The notes under the pieces: model-generated
The model's database searches: none
The model's input: the letters and a program-made list of their open reading frames with translations, nothing else
Told to the model about the DNA's origin: nothing
Shown: positions 11,242-23,079 of the stretch, one piece after another
Numbering within the stretch: position 1 is the stretch's first letter
How the letters are laid out: each line of letters starts with the position of its first letter
Program-made: the position numbers and the translations under genes
Assembly: GCA_026122225.1 (NCBI GenBank)
Contig: JANEZZ010001855.1
Location: 248,001 to 312,000 of the forward strand
Length of the DNA stretch: 64,000 bases
Direction: 5' to 3'
Origin: Heloderma charlesbogerti
Lineage: Eukaryota; Chordata; Lepidosauria; Squamata; Helodermatidae

Positions 11242-12396
11242 TAGGCATGGCAGAGAATTCCACCTCAGATCTCGGTGAGGCCGAATGCCAGCGCATTCAG
11301 TCCCCAAAATCTGTGGTGGAACAAAGTCCCCCTGCCCCCCACCCCACAAAATGGGCCCGGAATGGAGCACCTACCTGCTGCCGTCTGCATTGCATTGCGA
11401 ATGGCAGCCATATCTGGATGATCGCTTCCTGATCATAGCTGTGATAGGCTATGTAAATACTTAGGTAGCCTATCACGGCTAATGCAGGGACGCCATTTGC
11501 GTCCCTGTGGAGGCCATGATGGGCTACATAAGTATTTACGTAGCCTATCACAGCAAGCAAAAAAAAACAGTGTACGCAAATGGTGGCTGCTACGGCGACC
11601 GCCATTTGCATTCCCTTTTTTCCACCGTTTTAGCCTACGTAAATATTAAAATAAGCTATTACGGGGGAAAAAAGGGGGAATGCAAATAGTGCCCAAAACG
11701 CTATTTGCTTTCCCCTTTTTTTTTTTTGCCATAATAGCTTACGTAAATATTTACGTAGGCTAAAACGGCCAAAAAAAGGGAACGCAAATGGCAGCCTCTG
11801 TAGGCGCCGCCATTTGCGTATACTGGTTGTTGTTTTTTTGCTTGCCGTGATAGGCTATGTAAATATTTACGTAGCCTATCACGGCAAAATACAGGGACGC
11901 AAATGGCGGTGGCTATGGCAGCCGCCATTTGCGTCCCTGCAGGCTGTCCAGTGGCCGGATGTCCGGTCTCTTGGCCGGCTGCTGCAGCCACCAATGGCGG
12001 CCACCATAGCAGCTGCCATTTGTGTCCTGCCGGGCTGCCGTGATAGGCTATGTAAGCATTTACGTAGCCTATCAAGGAAAGATCAGCGTTACAAACGGTG
12101 TAGCGGCCGACGTTTGCGCCCCTGCTCTTTGCCATGATAGATTACGTAAATACTTACGTAGCCTATCATAACAGCCTGGCAGGACGCAAATGGCAGCTGC
12201 TACGGCGGCCACCATTTGCGGCCACAGCAGCCGGCCAAGGCCAGAACTCCAGCTGCGGACGGCCCTGGCCAGAGGCTCCGCAGAGCTGCCGCGGAGCAGA
12301 GCCGGCCCAGGGAGGATTCCGGGGGGAGGGACGGAGCACCTCCCCCCCACTGCAAATCCAAGCTGCGAAAAGGTAAGTGACTTTTGTACATCCCTA
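11242..12396. mobile_element. Palindrome-rich hAT-like element with mismatched flanks (chimeric)
   Basis: Starts TAGGCATGGCAGAG (11242) and ends GTACATCCCTA (12396), the two end types of the family. It contains seven TACGTA-type palindromes near 11460, 11534, 11645, 11752, 11865, 12058 and 12154, plus several GCAAATGGCGG-type palindromes. An outward-facing AGGTAAGT lies at 12371-12378. The flanking octamers are TGAAGAAG (in receptor exon 6) and TCCTGAAC (receptor intron 3), which do not match. The right flank is homologous to 41403 onward in gene B, where a relative sits at the same place. This fits a product of recombination between two copies. Confidence 0.8.
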
Positions 12397-13007
12397 TCCT
12401 GAACAGATGTGTTATTTAGGCAATATGCGTATGGTATGGTATCCCATGCTGTGGTTAGTGCCAGCATCACCACTACCTTGGAGCTGGATGGCTGCCAGCG
12501 CAGAGTGATAGACCTAAGTTCAAGATTGTCTGTTTGCTGGGACCTAGGTCTACCACCCGAAGCATATCAACACTACCCTGGCAGAGTACCTCCAGTGTTA
12601 TGTGACCTTCCATCAGCAAAATTGGGTGGAGTTTTTACCATCAACTGAGTTCTCATACAACAGAGGCGCAGAATCCAACAGTGGGATCTCCTCTGTTATC
12701 TCCCATCTCCAATCGGAGATAGTAGTGGGGATGCTGGGTGGAATATACTCTGAATGAATAAATGAACATCACCTGCTTAGGGGATTCCTAAGCAAGTGAT
12801 TAGGTGGGCCATGTTGGAGAACAGGTTTACCCACCAGGATGCTGTTATGACCTTGGGAGGGGCAAGTGAGTAATATTTGAGATTGCCTAGATTCTCCAAA
12901 CATTGTCTCACCACTTGTCTCATTCCCAATGCCTGCTCACATTTGTGAGCGCTGATTGCTTTCTACAAACAGATCTGTGCCAATCTCTCCATATTTGCAC
13001 AAATTTC
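12397..13007. other. V2R intron 3 sequence (unit A)
   Basis: Noncoding. Bases 12397-12530 align with 41403-41530 in intron 3 of gene B (shared GGTATCCCATGCTGTGGTTAG). No exon 4 or 5 homologue was found here, although both exist in gene B on the far side of the equivalent point. Confidence 0.6.
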
Positions 13008-13587
13008 TAGGGATGTCAGAGAATTTCGCCATGAATCTCAGGGAGGCCGAATGCCAGCACATTCGGCCCCCTGAAATTGGTGGTGAAACGGGCTGCCCCC
13101 CCCGCACCCCCCCCGGGACGGGACTTACCTTGAGCAAATCCTCCTGGCAGAGGCGGCTCCGGCGGCAGTGCGGCAGCCGTGCGGCAGCAGCGGCTGCGGT
13201 GGCCAGTCTTCCGACAGGCTGCCGCCACCGCCATTTCCACTAAAAAAAACACACCAAAAAACGTGATAGGCTACGTAAAGATTTACGTAGCCTATCACGG
13301 CTAGATTTTTAAAAAAATACCGTGATAGGCTACGTAAGCATTTACATAGCCTATCACGGCTGACTGCAGGGACGCAAACGGCGGCGGCTACGGCCGCCGC
13401 CATTTGCAGCCCGGCCGGCCAGGATTCGGGGGTGGAGGGACGGAGCGCCTTCCCCCCCGGCCAGAATTTGGGGGGGGAGGGATGGAGCGCCTCCCCCCCA
13501 GCCAGAATTTCTGGGGGAGGGACGGAGCACCTCCCCCCCACCGCAAATCAAATTTCAATACAGGTAAGGGACTTTCGTACATCCCTA
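13008..13587. mobile_element. Complete palindrome-rich hAT-like MITE (580 bp)
   Basis: TAGGGATG...CATCCCTA flanked by perfect 8-bp duplications CAAATTTC (13000-13007 and 13588-13595). The interior has two TACGTA-type palindromes (near 13282 and 13340) and one GCGGCGGCTACGGCCGCCGC-type palindrome near 13390. Three tandem GC-rich units containing CCGGCCAGAATTTGGGG follow at 13420-13540. Outward-facing splice-donor matches lie at 13123-13130 (minus strand) and 13562-13569 (plus strand). Confidence 0.9.
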
Positions 13588-14483
13588 CAAATTTCCCAAT
13601 TCACATGTATTTCCTCAGTAGACTAATGCCTGGCTTATTCAGTGTACTGAAGAAATCTGCACAAATTAGGAATTTGTGCAAATCGAACTGTTAATCAGAA
13701 ATGAGATGAACAGAAGCACATGTATGGCAATTTGTGAATATTTTCAGTGGAAACTGAAGCTCATGTTTGGTGCTTCAAACTGGGCATGGTCACATGGTTT
13801 GCGAGCTAAAATTGAAATCTCATACATCCCTATTGTGACCTTCTGACATTGGCAATTTGGTAATGAAGTCCATGGATATTGCCTTCCAGAAGCTGGAAAT
13901 GGTTTAGATTGGGAGCAGAAGTCTTATGGGCTTTCCCAGTTTGTTCTGGCTAGGTAGCACATGTCACATACTGTGATGTATTGTTCTGTATCAGAATGGA
14001 GTTTGGGCCACCAAAGCTCCCTAGTGACTAAGTCTTGAGGTGCATTTTTTGCCTCAGAATTATGGTTTCTGCATCAAACTCCTAGAACTGGTGTTCTCTA
14101 GGGCTGGGTGGATGCTTGGCCTGCTCCTCTGTCCCCATAAGTGAAGAATGGTCCTCAGAGGTCATATTTGGGAGTTCCTCGGTGTCCACTGCTGCTGTTT
14201 GGCCTGGTATAGGTTTACCACAGATATTGGAGGGACCTGGGATAGTTCTAGCACCAGGGCTCCCTCAGGATCTGCAGATTCTACCATATCAGGCTACTCA
14301 TCAGAAGAGTCATCCTGGCCTAGGTCTGGATCATTCAGCACAACGATTTTATTGTTTAGACTTATTTTAAATTATTTATTCATGTAGGTGTTTGTTTTGC
14401 TTCCTCCACCCATCTTTTCCCTTCCCTATTAAATAAATCCTATTACTTCTATTATAAGTTGCTCACTTCTATTATAAGTTGCT
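13588..14483. other. V2R intron 3 sequence (unit A), no gene seen
   Basis: Noncoding. The part from about 14200 onward parallels 49850-50060 in gene B intron 3 (shared TTTATTGTTTAGA-like and TTAAATAAATCCTA). A 20-bp unit TTCTATTATAAGTTGCTCA is duplicated at 14447-14485, just before the SINE. Confidence 0.5.
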
Positions 14484-14680
14484 CAGGGAGGGACCATAGC
14501 TCAGTGCTTTGCAAGCAGATGATTCCCGGTTCGATCCCCGTCTTCTCCAGGTAGGGCAAGGAAAGAAACTTGCCTGAAACGCTTGACAGCCACTGCCAGT
14601 CAGTGTCCACACTACTGGGCTAGATGATCCAATGGTTCTGACCCAGTGTAAGGCAGCTTCCTATGTTTCTATGTTCCACT
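14484..14680 (+). mobile_element. tRNA-derived SINE
   Basis: Contains a pol III A-box-like TAGCTCAGTG and a clear B box GGTTCGATCCC (14530-14540). The body includes CACTGCCAGTCAGTG, GATGATCCAATGGT and GTAAGGCAGCTTCCTATG, typical of a widespread squamate SINE. The homologous place in gene B (about 50063) lacks it, so it arrived after the two units separated. Confidence 0.8.
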
Positions 14681-17085
14681 GGTTTTTCCCCACCTGTTTT
14701 CAGGGAACAGGAGTCTTGGTGTCTCTGTCATCCACTAATGTATGTGTGATCCCAAGTCTCTTGGTCCCCACCACCCCTCAGGGTTGCTGGTAGGGGAAGA
14801 AGGATTACATTTGGAAGCACTGTTGGTGCTGGACCAGAAAAATTCTGACCCCCCCCCAAAAAAAGACTGCAGTGCCTCAACCCCTGCAGAACATCTGTTC
14901 CCTGAAAGAAGATGGGGGGAAACCAGTGTGTGACTTCTAAAACAAGAAATAGGATCTATTTAACAAGGAAGGGGAAAGGGGAAGTATGCAAAATAAACAT
15001 CAGCATGAATAAACAATTTAAAGTAAGTCTTTTAGCAGTAAAATCAAATGGTGGGAAAGGTGTCCAATAGTGAAACATTCTCTAAAGGAAGGTAATGCCT
15101 TGAACTAAAAGCTGTCTGAGGCAGTGCAGTCAGCTGCGGGAGGAGGTCTTCACAATAATGGAATGAGACGTGCATTGGAGTATTATTTGGATTTTCATGG
15201 AATCGGCTTTGGTCTGTCAGGGACATGAAGCAAGAAAAGCCGAGTGTACCCTACCTTAAAAATATGCTTTTCACGGGTCACTCAGTGCTTGAAAGGAACA
15301 TACTTCTGGGTTGGGTGGTGGTGGGGAGTAGAACTGAATGTCATCAACCCAGCTGGGGCTACTCAGCCAATGAGAGAGGCATGTTTCCTGCCCCTGTCCA
15401 CGCTCCCTTGCTACTCTATCATTATGAATGGAGAGTAACTAAACCACAATTCTGAAGGCTAGAAACAGTGCTAAAAAGGCAGTCTAGATACTCACTCTCC
15501 ATGACAGTACCCCACCAATCCAGTGCAAATAAGCTCATTCTAGCAAACAGTCAGGGAGTTATACCTCCATGCCCCCTCCTTCTCTGGCCCCTTCTCCCTG
15601 CTCGCAATGACAGGCTTCTCTGCTCCTGTAATCCCGAGACTATGGTAGATCACTACTGAGATAAAGCTCTTATGCATATTTGTTTAATGCCAAAGAGGAG
15701 AACAGGGGGAAATGGGGGGAGATAATGGGGAAAGTGCTTACTTTTCTATGAAGAAACCAAAATCCTCAATTATGCAGTGCAGCATCTGAAGGCTCCCTAT
15801 GAGAGCACCCCATCACCCCTAATTTTGCCCCATTCCAGGAAACTGTCACGGAGTTATAGCTTCAAACCCATTTTTACTGCTAGCATCACAGAGAAGCGAA
15901 GTAATACAACATCAGAGAAGCAATGTAACACAAGAGCAAATAAGTGTCTTACCACAACATCAGAGAAGCTAAGTAATGTAAATATCAGAGAAGTGTGTAA
16001 TCACAAAGGCTAGTTACTCCCATTGGTGAAACGGAAGTGCAGTGTGATTCTGAAGGCCCATTCCACCAGAGGGCTACACTCATACTCCATTCTATCACCC
16101 CTCCTATCCTGTGAATATGATCTTAAGCAACGCCATGTGCTAAAATGGGATGAAAAGCCTCACTTCAAACAAACAAACAAACAAAACCCACCCTACAAAT
16201 ACCTTTTACTTCTTTTGGGCACAGCACAACTTACACCTTCTCTACTAATTAAGATGGCAAACTATTTTCCAAATCACACTGTACAAATGGAGAGACATTA
16301 CTACAAAATGAGCCCCATGAAAGTCTATGGGGAAAGAAGACCAATGTACCATTCCTGTCAAAACGGGCACTCATCACATTTTAAACTCCTATAACACCAC
16401 TTCTTGCCATTTCTATCTCAAAATTGGCATGGACCATCCTCATACATACCTCTCCTGCACATCCATGTTTCAGATCAGTCTGTTGAGCCCTTTTCTCAAG
16501 GTAAGCCTACTGGCCCCAATATCTAATTATAATTGTGGAATGTGATTCAGCCTACTAATTCTTAAAATAGGCCAACTACCATCACCCTATAATTGGGGCC
16601 AAAAAGAACTTGCAATTAAAAAAGAAAAAGGAAAAATAAGAAAGAATGTGAGACCAAAATCCTCCATCCAGGCTCAGGGCTTTGAGTGCTGGGCTTTCAA
16701 ACTTCTGGGTTTGAATCCCTGTGTATTCAACCATGGCAGTGCTGAATTAGTAGTGCTTACTGACTCCTCATTTTCAGCAGCTATATTGAGGCAGATATAT
16801 CATGGTTATCTCAATGCTAGGAATAGCTGTACCTATTGAATTTGGCAGGTGCAGATGGGAGATAATTTCATTTCAGAAGGGATTTTTTTAAAAATAATTT
16901 CTCAACATTTGCATATTTCTTCATATTTAGGAGAGAAAGAATTGGAATTTATAAACTCTAAATGTGGAAGGAAGCAAATCTGACTGATTTGGCCAACTGT
17001 ACTCAACACCACCTACTTATAAAGAATGGATGTTGCAACCACCAATATGGTGAGCTCTCCAGCATGTGTCAGTGTAGGACATTAC
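14681..17085. other. V2R intron 3 (unit A), continued
   Basis: Noncoding sequence running parallel to about 50080-52348 of gene B (for example AACCAGTGTG-, CCTCCACTATC-like and TTTTCCAAA-containing blocks). No open frame with a recognisable product. Confidence 0.5.
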
Positions 17086-17947
17086 CTGCAACAACTCCTG
17101 ATTCCGAAGCTTTTTCCTCCTTCCTTTCTTTCTTGTTCTTTGCTTGGATTTGGAGAACTGCATTGACTGCAAAGTGCAAAGCATGTGCTACAGCATAGGC
17201 AGCATTGTATACACTATAGCTGTGGCCAGTCATGCTAATTTCAAAAACAGACCCAGGAAGAGTCTCAAGCTTCTCTTCCCCAGTGCAGGTTTTCTCAGAC
17301 TGTGTATCTACTTCAGAGTTGGGGAACAAACAATTGAATGCCTGATTCCAGAACTCATTGATGAAACCATCTTGCTTTCCTGAGGAAGGATTTCTGGTTT
17401 GAAGAAATTCCTGGAATCCCAACACCTTCTTGGAGTGAACTGCAAAGGACAGAGCACCATGAAGAACATCTATGTCCCAGTGCCTATGAACAGAAACAGA
17501 TGTGAAATCCATTTGGGCTGTCATAATCCAGATTTTTGTCTTCCTTGGTATATCCTCCACTTCTAAGAGCTGGAGAAATGTTCTCAAAATTAGCATGGTC
17601 TGAATTTCACCATATATGATTGTGATATTGGCTGTGCTTTCCATGACAACTTTGTATAGTTCGAGTGTTTCATCCATCATATCAATAAAATCATTATAAA
17701 AATTCACTGTTGGGAATCTTTCTATGAAGTCAAAGCAGATGCCACGGTGGGAAAATGTGAGAAGCACATCATGGACAAACCTCTCTCCATTGTCATCGTT
17801 CACAGCAAGAACGCCAATCCAAGTCCACCTAAAATGCAGCAGTAACTGGAGAATGCCCCTATGTTGATGGTCCCCATTTGGGAACATTGGTTTGAAGAAA
17901 ACAGCTTGGTTTTCATCATTCATTACTGGAGCAGAGCCATATGTGAG
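17086..17947 (-). pseudogene. V2R exon 3, unit A (ligand-binding domain), frameshifted
   Basis: Encodes most of the Venus-flytrap ligand-binding fold. The acceptor TTTAG lies just above 17947, then [35 protein letters not shown], and [19 protein letters not shown] near the end. The donor is CAG|GTAATG at 17085. It is very similar to exon 3 of gene B (52349-53203), which is 855 nt and in phase 0. This one is 862 nt and ends in the wrong phase: its last 30 codons or so (HFAVNAVLQIQAKNKKERKE) diverge and the final segment is read one base off (ASESGVVAG instead of the NQ...LLQ frame). A frameshift between about 17086 and 17170 is therefore inferred, and with the missing exons 4-5 it marks unit A as a pseudogene. 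Confidence 0.9.
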
Positions 17948-19563
17948 CTAAAGAAAATGAGGAAAAATGGGGAAAAAATAAAATAAAGACAAAGTGTGTG
18001 GGGGGGGGAGGAAGGGAAAGAGGGAGAAGAGAGAGAGAAGAGAGATACATTTTGCAAACTGTAATGTTTGTTCCTGACATCTAGAGATGGATTCTCCATT
18101 TTCCATTGTTAAGATTGTTCCATCCCATTTCCACATAGGATTATGTTTCTTATTTTATTGGCACGAGAATTAGTATGTATATTTGTGCATTTCGTTTTTC
18201 AAAATATATGCATTTTTCAACATGTTTTTCAAATGTATGCAGTATTGGGAAGTGGTTTTCCATTTAATAAATTTTTTGGATTTATGTGCTTATTCCAAAT
18301 ATACTTTTTTTTCTATGCACAATTTCAAATACTGCCTTTTTACGCATACGTTTTCCAGTATATGCATTCCTGTATGCTTTTTTTTCTCTTCACACTGAAC
18401 CAGAAACTTCAGGAAAGTATGAATTTTAAAGTCTCACTGCTTTGTATTCCCAAAGTGTGAATGTGATGAGCTCCCACTGAAAAGGAACCTGAACCAATTT
18501 CTCACGCATACCTATTGAGATCCAATCCATATTTGAATTTGTGTTTTCAGTGACTATCTTTGTACCAGGATGCTTCAATGTTTTCCCAATTACTGTGAAT
18601 ATGACAGCATTACAAACACACATTTTTATATAATATTTATTTATTCATTTAAGATTTTTTATGTCACAGCAAAAAAAAAAAAAGAATGTATCAAATGGCT
18701 TACAAAACTGGACAGTGTTATGCTCATTTAATGGAAGCAATTAATTCTCCATGAAGCCTCAGAGTCAGAAAACCACCTAATTTGCATACTGTAGTAATGA
18801 AAGCTGCTAAAACAAGATATTTCCAACCAAAGATCATACCAATGTGAATATGTGTGTTGCATTACCTACAATGATAATGCAACTCAAAGAAACCACTTCT
18901 TTTAGGAGCACAGTTTCTAACAAAACTTCTGACATTAGACAATCGGTAACATGCATTTCCAATAATGTGATTTATTTTATTTCCAGGACTGGACCACTTC
19001 TCAGTCTAAAGGTGGAGGGATGGAAATTTGAGATGCTTTGCAGGGGCAGGCGTGGGAGTGCAGGAGAGATACTTCACTGCACAACCAGGACATCAGTAAA
19101 AATTCTACACTAAACCACTCTCCCAACATAGAACTGTTCCATCTTCAGCAATATACACACAGACACACACACACACACACAAACATACACAGATACATAT
19201 ACATACATACATTTCTATGAAGTATCATTTAAACATACAAACAGCCTGCATCCATTACAGTAATTTATTCTAGAAATATTTGATATTGCCGTAGGTATAA
19301 CTGAGGCCTGAGAAAAACTGGAGATCTACTCCATTGATGTATCCATTTTTATGTGCATAAATAATTGTATATCCATGAATCATGTCGTTTCAAAAGCCAT
19401 ACAGATTATTTTCCATAGTCAGGGTTTTCCCTTTAAGCATCATCCAGTGATTACACCAGTTCATTGCACCATTAAAAAAAAAAAGCATAACAAGATGCAG
19501 AGCAATCCCAACAGGAGTGTGAATTAACTTGTTAAATTCATATGATCCATGTGCACTTCTTAC
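17948..19563. other. V2R intron 2 (unit A)
   Basis: Noncoding, with purine-rich low-complexity sequence at 17995-18045 and an AT-rich stretch at 18140-18700. It parallels 53204-53950 and 56990-57523 of gene B. A CA-rich microsatellite lies at 19153-19215. Confidence 0.6.
19153..19215. repeat. (ACAC)n / (ACAT)n microsatellite
   Basis: CACACAGACACACACACACA followed by CATACACAGATACATATACATACATACA. Low-complexity repeat within V2R intron 2. Confidence 0.85.
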
Positions 19564-19849
19564 CTGTTGAATTTTGTAGATGCACAGTATAGTTGCCATG
19601 TGGAGACAGATGTCAGGTCCCCCAATAGCTGCTACTGGATTGCTCCAAAAGCCACACTTGTAGTTAGGGATGACTCTGTCCCATGTGGAGAGAAGTTCCA
19701 TTGAGGCGAGATAGGTCCATCTTGGACTGAAATTGCTATTATAGATGTGGAAGCCCAGGGAGATGTTGGATAAAATCTGGTTATTTTCATTGATCTCATT
19801 AATGGCAAATGTCAAGGCCAGGATGTGCTGGTAGTTATGTGTCTGGAAC
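19564..19849 (-). pseudogene. V2R exon 2, unit A (open, but part of a dead gene)
   Basis: 286-nt exon encoding the early ligand-binding domain: [20 protein letters not shown], then [48 protein letters not shown]. The acceptor TTGCAG lies at 19850-19855 and the donor CAG|GTAAGA at 19564/19563. Start phase and end phase equal those of gene B exon 2 (57524-57809). The NYQHILAL and EINEN block is diagnostic of V2Rs. This exon itself carries no lesion, so gene A was probably inactivated by its exon 3-6 damage. Exon 1 at 23080-23297 splices to it in frame (AT+G). Confidence 0.9.
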
Positions 19850-19879
19850 CTGCAACCAAACTTATTGTTTATTATTACC

Positions 19880-20330
19880 ATTTAGTTAAAATATTTCTAT
19901 ACTGCCCTTCATTATCAAAGCACAGGTTACTTTATACAATGCATTTAAACAACAATTAAAATAAAACATATAATTTAAAACAATAAAGAAGTAATACCAA
20001 GCTAGGTATTAAAAATCAGCAAATTTTCAGTGTACAGATACATTTTCAACAGGCACCCAAACACCACCAAGAATGGTGTGTGTCATACACCAGGGGGGAG
20101 AGAATTCCAAAGGCAGGGTGCCACAGCAAAAAGGCCCTCCACCTAGTTGTTATCAGAGATATGTGTGCCGACAACAGTGACAGGACAATCAGGAGACCCT
20201 GATCTCATTGAATGAGCATGTTGATATGGGAGAAGGCGCTCCCTCAGATAACCTGTGTTAACATACTTTACTGATGTTCCCCAAGAACAATTCTGATCTT
20301 GTGCAATGTCACAAATTGTGCTTTCTTGCA
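19880..20330 (-). mobile_element. L2-type LINE 3' end fragment in V2R intron 1
   Basis: Inverted L2 3' end: GGAGAGAATTCCAAAGGCAGGGTGCCAC is the minus-strand code for the AFSVVAPTLWNS-type C-terminus, and the tail region lies near 19885. The same fragment in gene B is split into 57860-58134 and about 63050-63240 by a later ~4.9-kb block of insertions. Confidence 0.65.
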
Positions 20331-20482
20331 TCTCATATTCTATGCACCCACACTTTTTCTTGTTTTTTAAGTGCCAAATCCAAGTGGAACTGAGTACCTA
20401 GGACCAGGAAAATTCCCCCCTGTTTTAAGTGAGTAGAGTATTGCACCTTCAAATAGCTAAAAGGAATGATGTTTTAAAATGC

Positions 20483-20560
20483 ATTACCTGTGGCATGGTG
20501 TTGGACTAGATATCTGTCAAGCTTCCTTCCAACAATATCCAGCAACATAATTCTATGTGA
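20483..20560 (+). mobile_element. CR1 LINE 3' end fragment (paralogue of 64-150)
   Basis: GTTGGACTAGATAT, CTTCCTTCCAACA and ATTCTATG show the CR1 3' end. It lies in V2R intron 1 of unit A. Confidence 0.65.
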
Positions 20561-21734
20561 ATGGTACCAGTTGACAGTTGAGTACTTGTAGCATGGAATG
20601 GTAGTTTCATTCGCATGATAGCTTCAGTTGCATATACTCCCTATGTCTATTCCAGCAAACAGACTAAACTAGAACTTAGGTCCACCACTCTGTTACTGGC
20701 CATCCAGCTCCAACCTCCAAGGTAGTGGTGAAGCTAAAGCTAACCACAGCATAGGATACCTTACCATGTGCATGTTGACTAAATAACATGTGACTCTAAA
20801 CAGCCAACATTTCCCAGGATTTTGGAGTTTGAGAGAACATGGACAGTCCATAACACAGCATGTTAAGCCAAAATGGGTTTTTATCGAGCATAGTTTATAA
20901 AAAGCTGCAGTTCCAGCCTGCCTTTCCCAGAGCTATATGACTTACTTCTGAGTAAGGTTTATGTTAAGATTTTAACTCTCCTCCCTCCAAAGTTCTGTCA
21001 GGCACAAAGTCAACAGTTGCTACTTGCCACTTCTCTTGCTGCATAAACACGTTCTGATGTTCTCTCTCACCAAATATTGGTATTTTTAAAATTATTATCA
21101 GGCCACACTGTAATATAAATTTTGTTGCACAAAGTGGTGTGGCATGTACACATGGTGTTGCATTGATTTTAATGTTTTATTAATGTGTTATATAACTATT
21201 TTAGCAATTAAAATATATATTTTAATTGCATGTATACTATAATGCATTTTAATATATTTAATTTTCTTGTAAACCTCTTTGTGATATTTTTAAAATATTG
21301 TTAAAGGTATATAAAGCCACAATCCTATGAAGATAGTTGCCAGTTTCCAAACTCAGAGACTGCTGGGTATCCAATGCAGGCTGGCTGCAGCGTTGAGGCA
21401 ATCTTTGCCCCTGTGCTCCAGCCGCCCTGCATTTCAGTTAGAGGGGAGATTTTGCCCATCAATTGGTGGCATCAGGGAGGGGAGGGAAGCAGGCCAGAGA
21501 TGGCTAGGGATAGCTAATTGCCCTACATCTCTAGTCTCCTCCCCAGCCCTGAGAATGCCTCCTATTCCCCATCTCTGTGCTCCATTTTGTGAGCATGGTG
21601 AGGGGGATGGGAGTGTGGTTTCCTAGCTTCCAGCTCAAAGCCCTGTCTACAAGCTTGGAGCCAGGAAACTGGACAATCCTATCTACGGGACAGGGGATTT
21701 CTCCCTAAATCTATTGAATAAATAAATAGATGAC

Positions 21735-21794
<60 letters not shown>

Positions 21795-23079
21795 GATAGC
21801 ATAACAAAGAAGAAGATCAGCCAGCACGGTTCCATTCCATCCACCCCTTGCCCGAGTAGCATAGCTAAAATGGAATGAGAGCCAGGTTATAAGAAATAAA
21901 AATCAAGATGCTCTATCCATGTTTATACATCTCCCATATCACTTCTTGGTGCTCAAGATCCATGTAGTGACATCTGGCCTCACCTTGCAAAAGATCACAT
22001 TCCGTGACTAAAGGAAAAGGCATGGCACATACAGGCCCTGTGTAATAGAATTCCTCAGAAAACATTGGAGTAAAGGCAGCATTCTAGCTTCAGAGTGAAA
22101 CCTAGAAGGCCTAACACAACTGTTCTGGCAGCTGCTGCCAAAGGCATTCATGGGGCAGGGGAAAAAAACACAACAACATAATACCTTTTTAATCTCTGCT
22201 CGGAACTCCACCAAACCAATAAAAGTCACACTTCCTCAAAAAGCTCAAATAACATACCTCAGTGGTTTTCACCAGAAATTGAAAGGAATGTATCATATGC
22301 CAAGTTGCAACTTAGAGCAAAAAGAACAAATGTGTGGATTTTCAGCACTTTTCAATCTGGTGTACCTGTAGCAACTTGGATTCGGATGGTTTGCAATTTT
22401 GCACAATTGTAGACCTCATCAGGTAAGATCATGGATGTCTTATTCTTGCCTCAAGATGTGACAATGTTATAAACTATAGAGTTTTGAGGCTTACAGTAGA
22501 GGGACATTTCATTCACCTTCACTAAAGGGGCAATCCCGTGACCCTTTCATATAGCAATAAAATACATTATTAGGCTGTGGTCCAGAGAAGTGCACACATT
22601 TCTCTGGCCTTGTGGCTCTGGACTCCAGGTGAACATGGGTATTGTTTTAAAAGCTACATGTTAGGACATGTAGGCACAACATCCCAAACCAGCTTCAAGA
22701 CATAGGTTGAAACCAGACTTAGTCAGTTGCCTTTTCGTCCCATTGAAAACAATGCAAAAAATTAGTCATGGCTAACAGGTCCTATAGAATTTGGTAGAAA
22801 TGAAGTGCAACTAACTTAATCTGGATCCATTTGCAACCGCCCTAGAAGAAGAGCACGTTGGACCATTATAAAGGGTCTTGGGCCTCATTTCATTCAATGT
22901 TCCACAGGATGTCAGCATTGAGTTAGAATGCTGGAATCTGGATCAGATGAAGATCAGAACATCCTGATTTTCATCGTAGAGGGGAGAGATATTATTAGAG
23001 GCTGTTTTTAGATACCTTGAGAATCATCTGACCGAAAAACAGTGTATAACTATTGTATGTAAATCAATCAAGGACTTAC
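20561..23079. other. V2R intron 1 (unit A)
   Basis: Noncoding sequence parallel to 150-4606 but without the L1 fragment and without the counterpart of 2233-3488. Nothing coding recognised. Confidence 0.55.
21735..21795. repeat. (GATA)n microsatellite
   Basis: About 15 tandem GATA units, preceded by AATAAATAAATAGATGACA. Absent from the left duplication copy at the equivalent point near 2060, so it is a post-duplication expansion. Confidence 0.95.

Noticed and set aside
14484..14560. Possible tRNA gene
   Set aside because: A and B boxes are present but no tRNA cloverleaf is complete. The sequence continues into a SINE body.
12397..17085. Search for exons 4 and 5 of unit A
   Set aside because: No sequence resembling LHHFLR or the CCYDC linker was seen on the minus strand here. 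Their absence supports the deletion.
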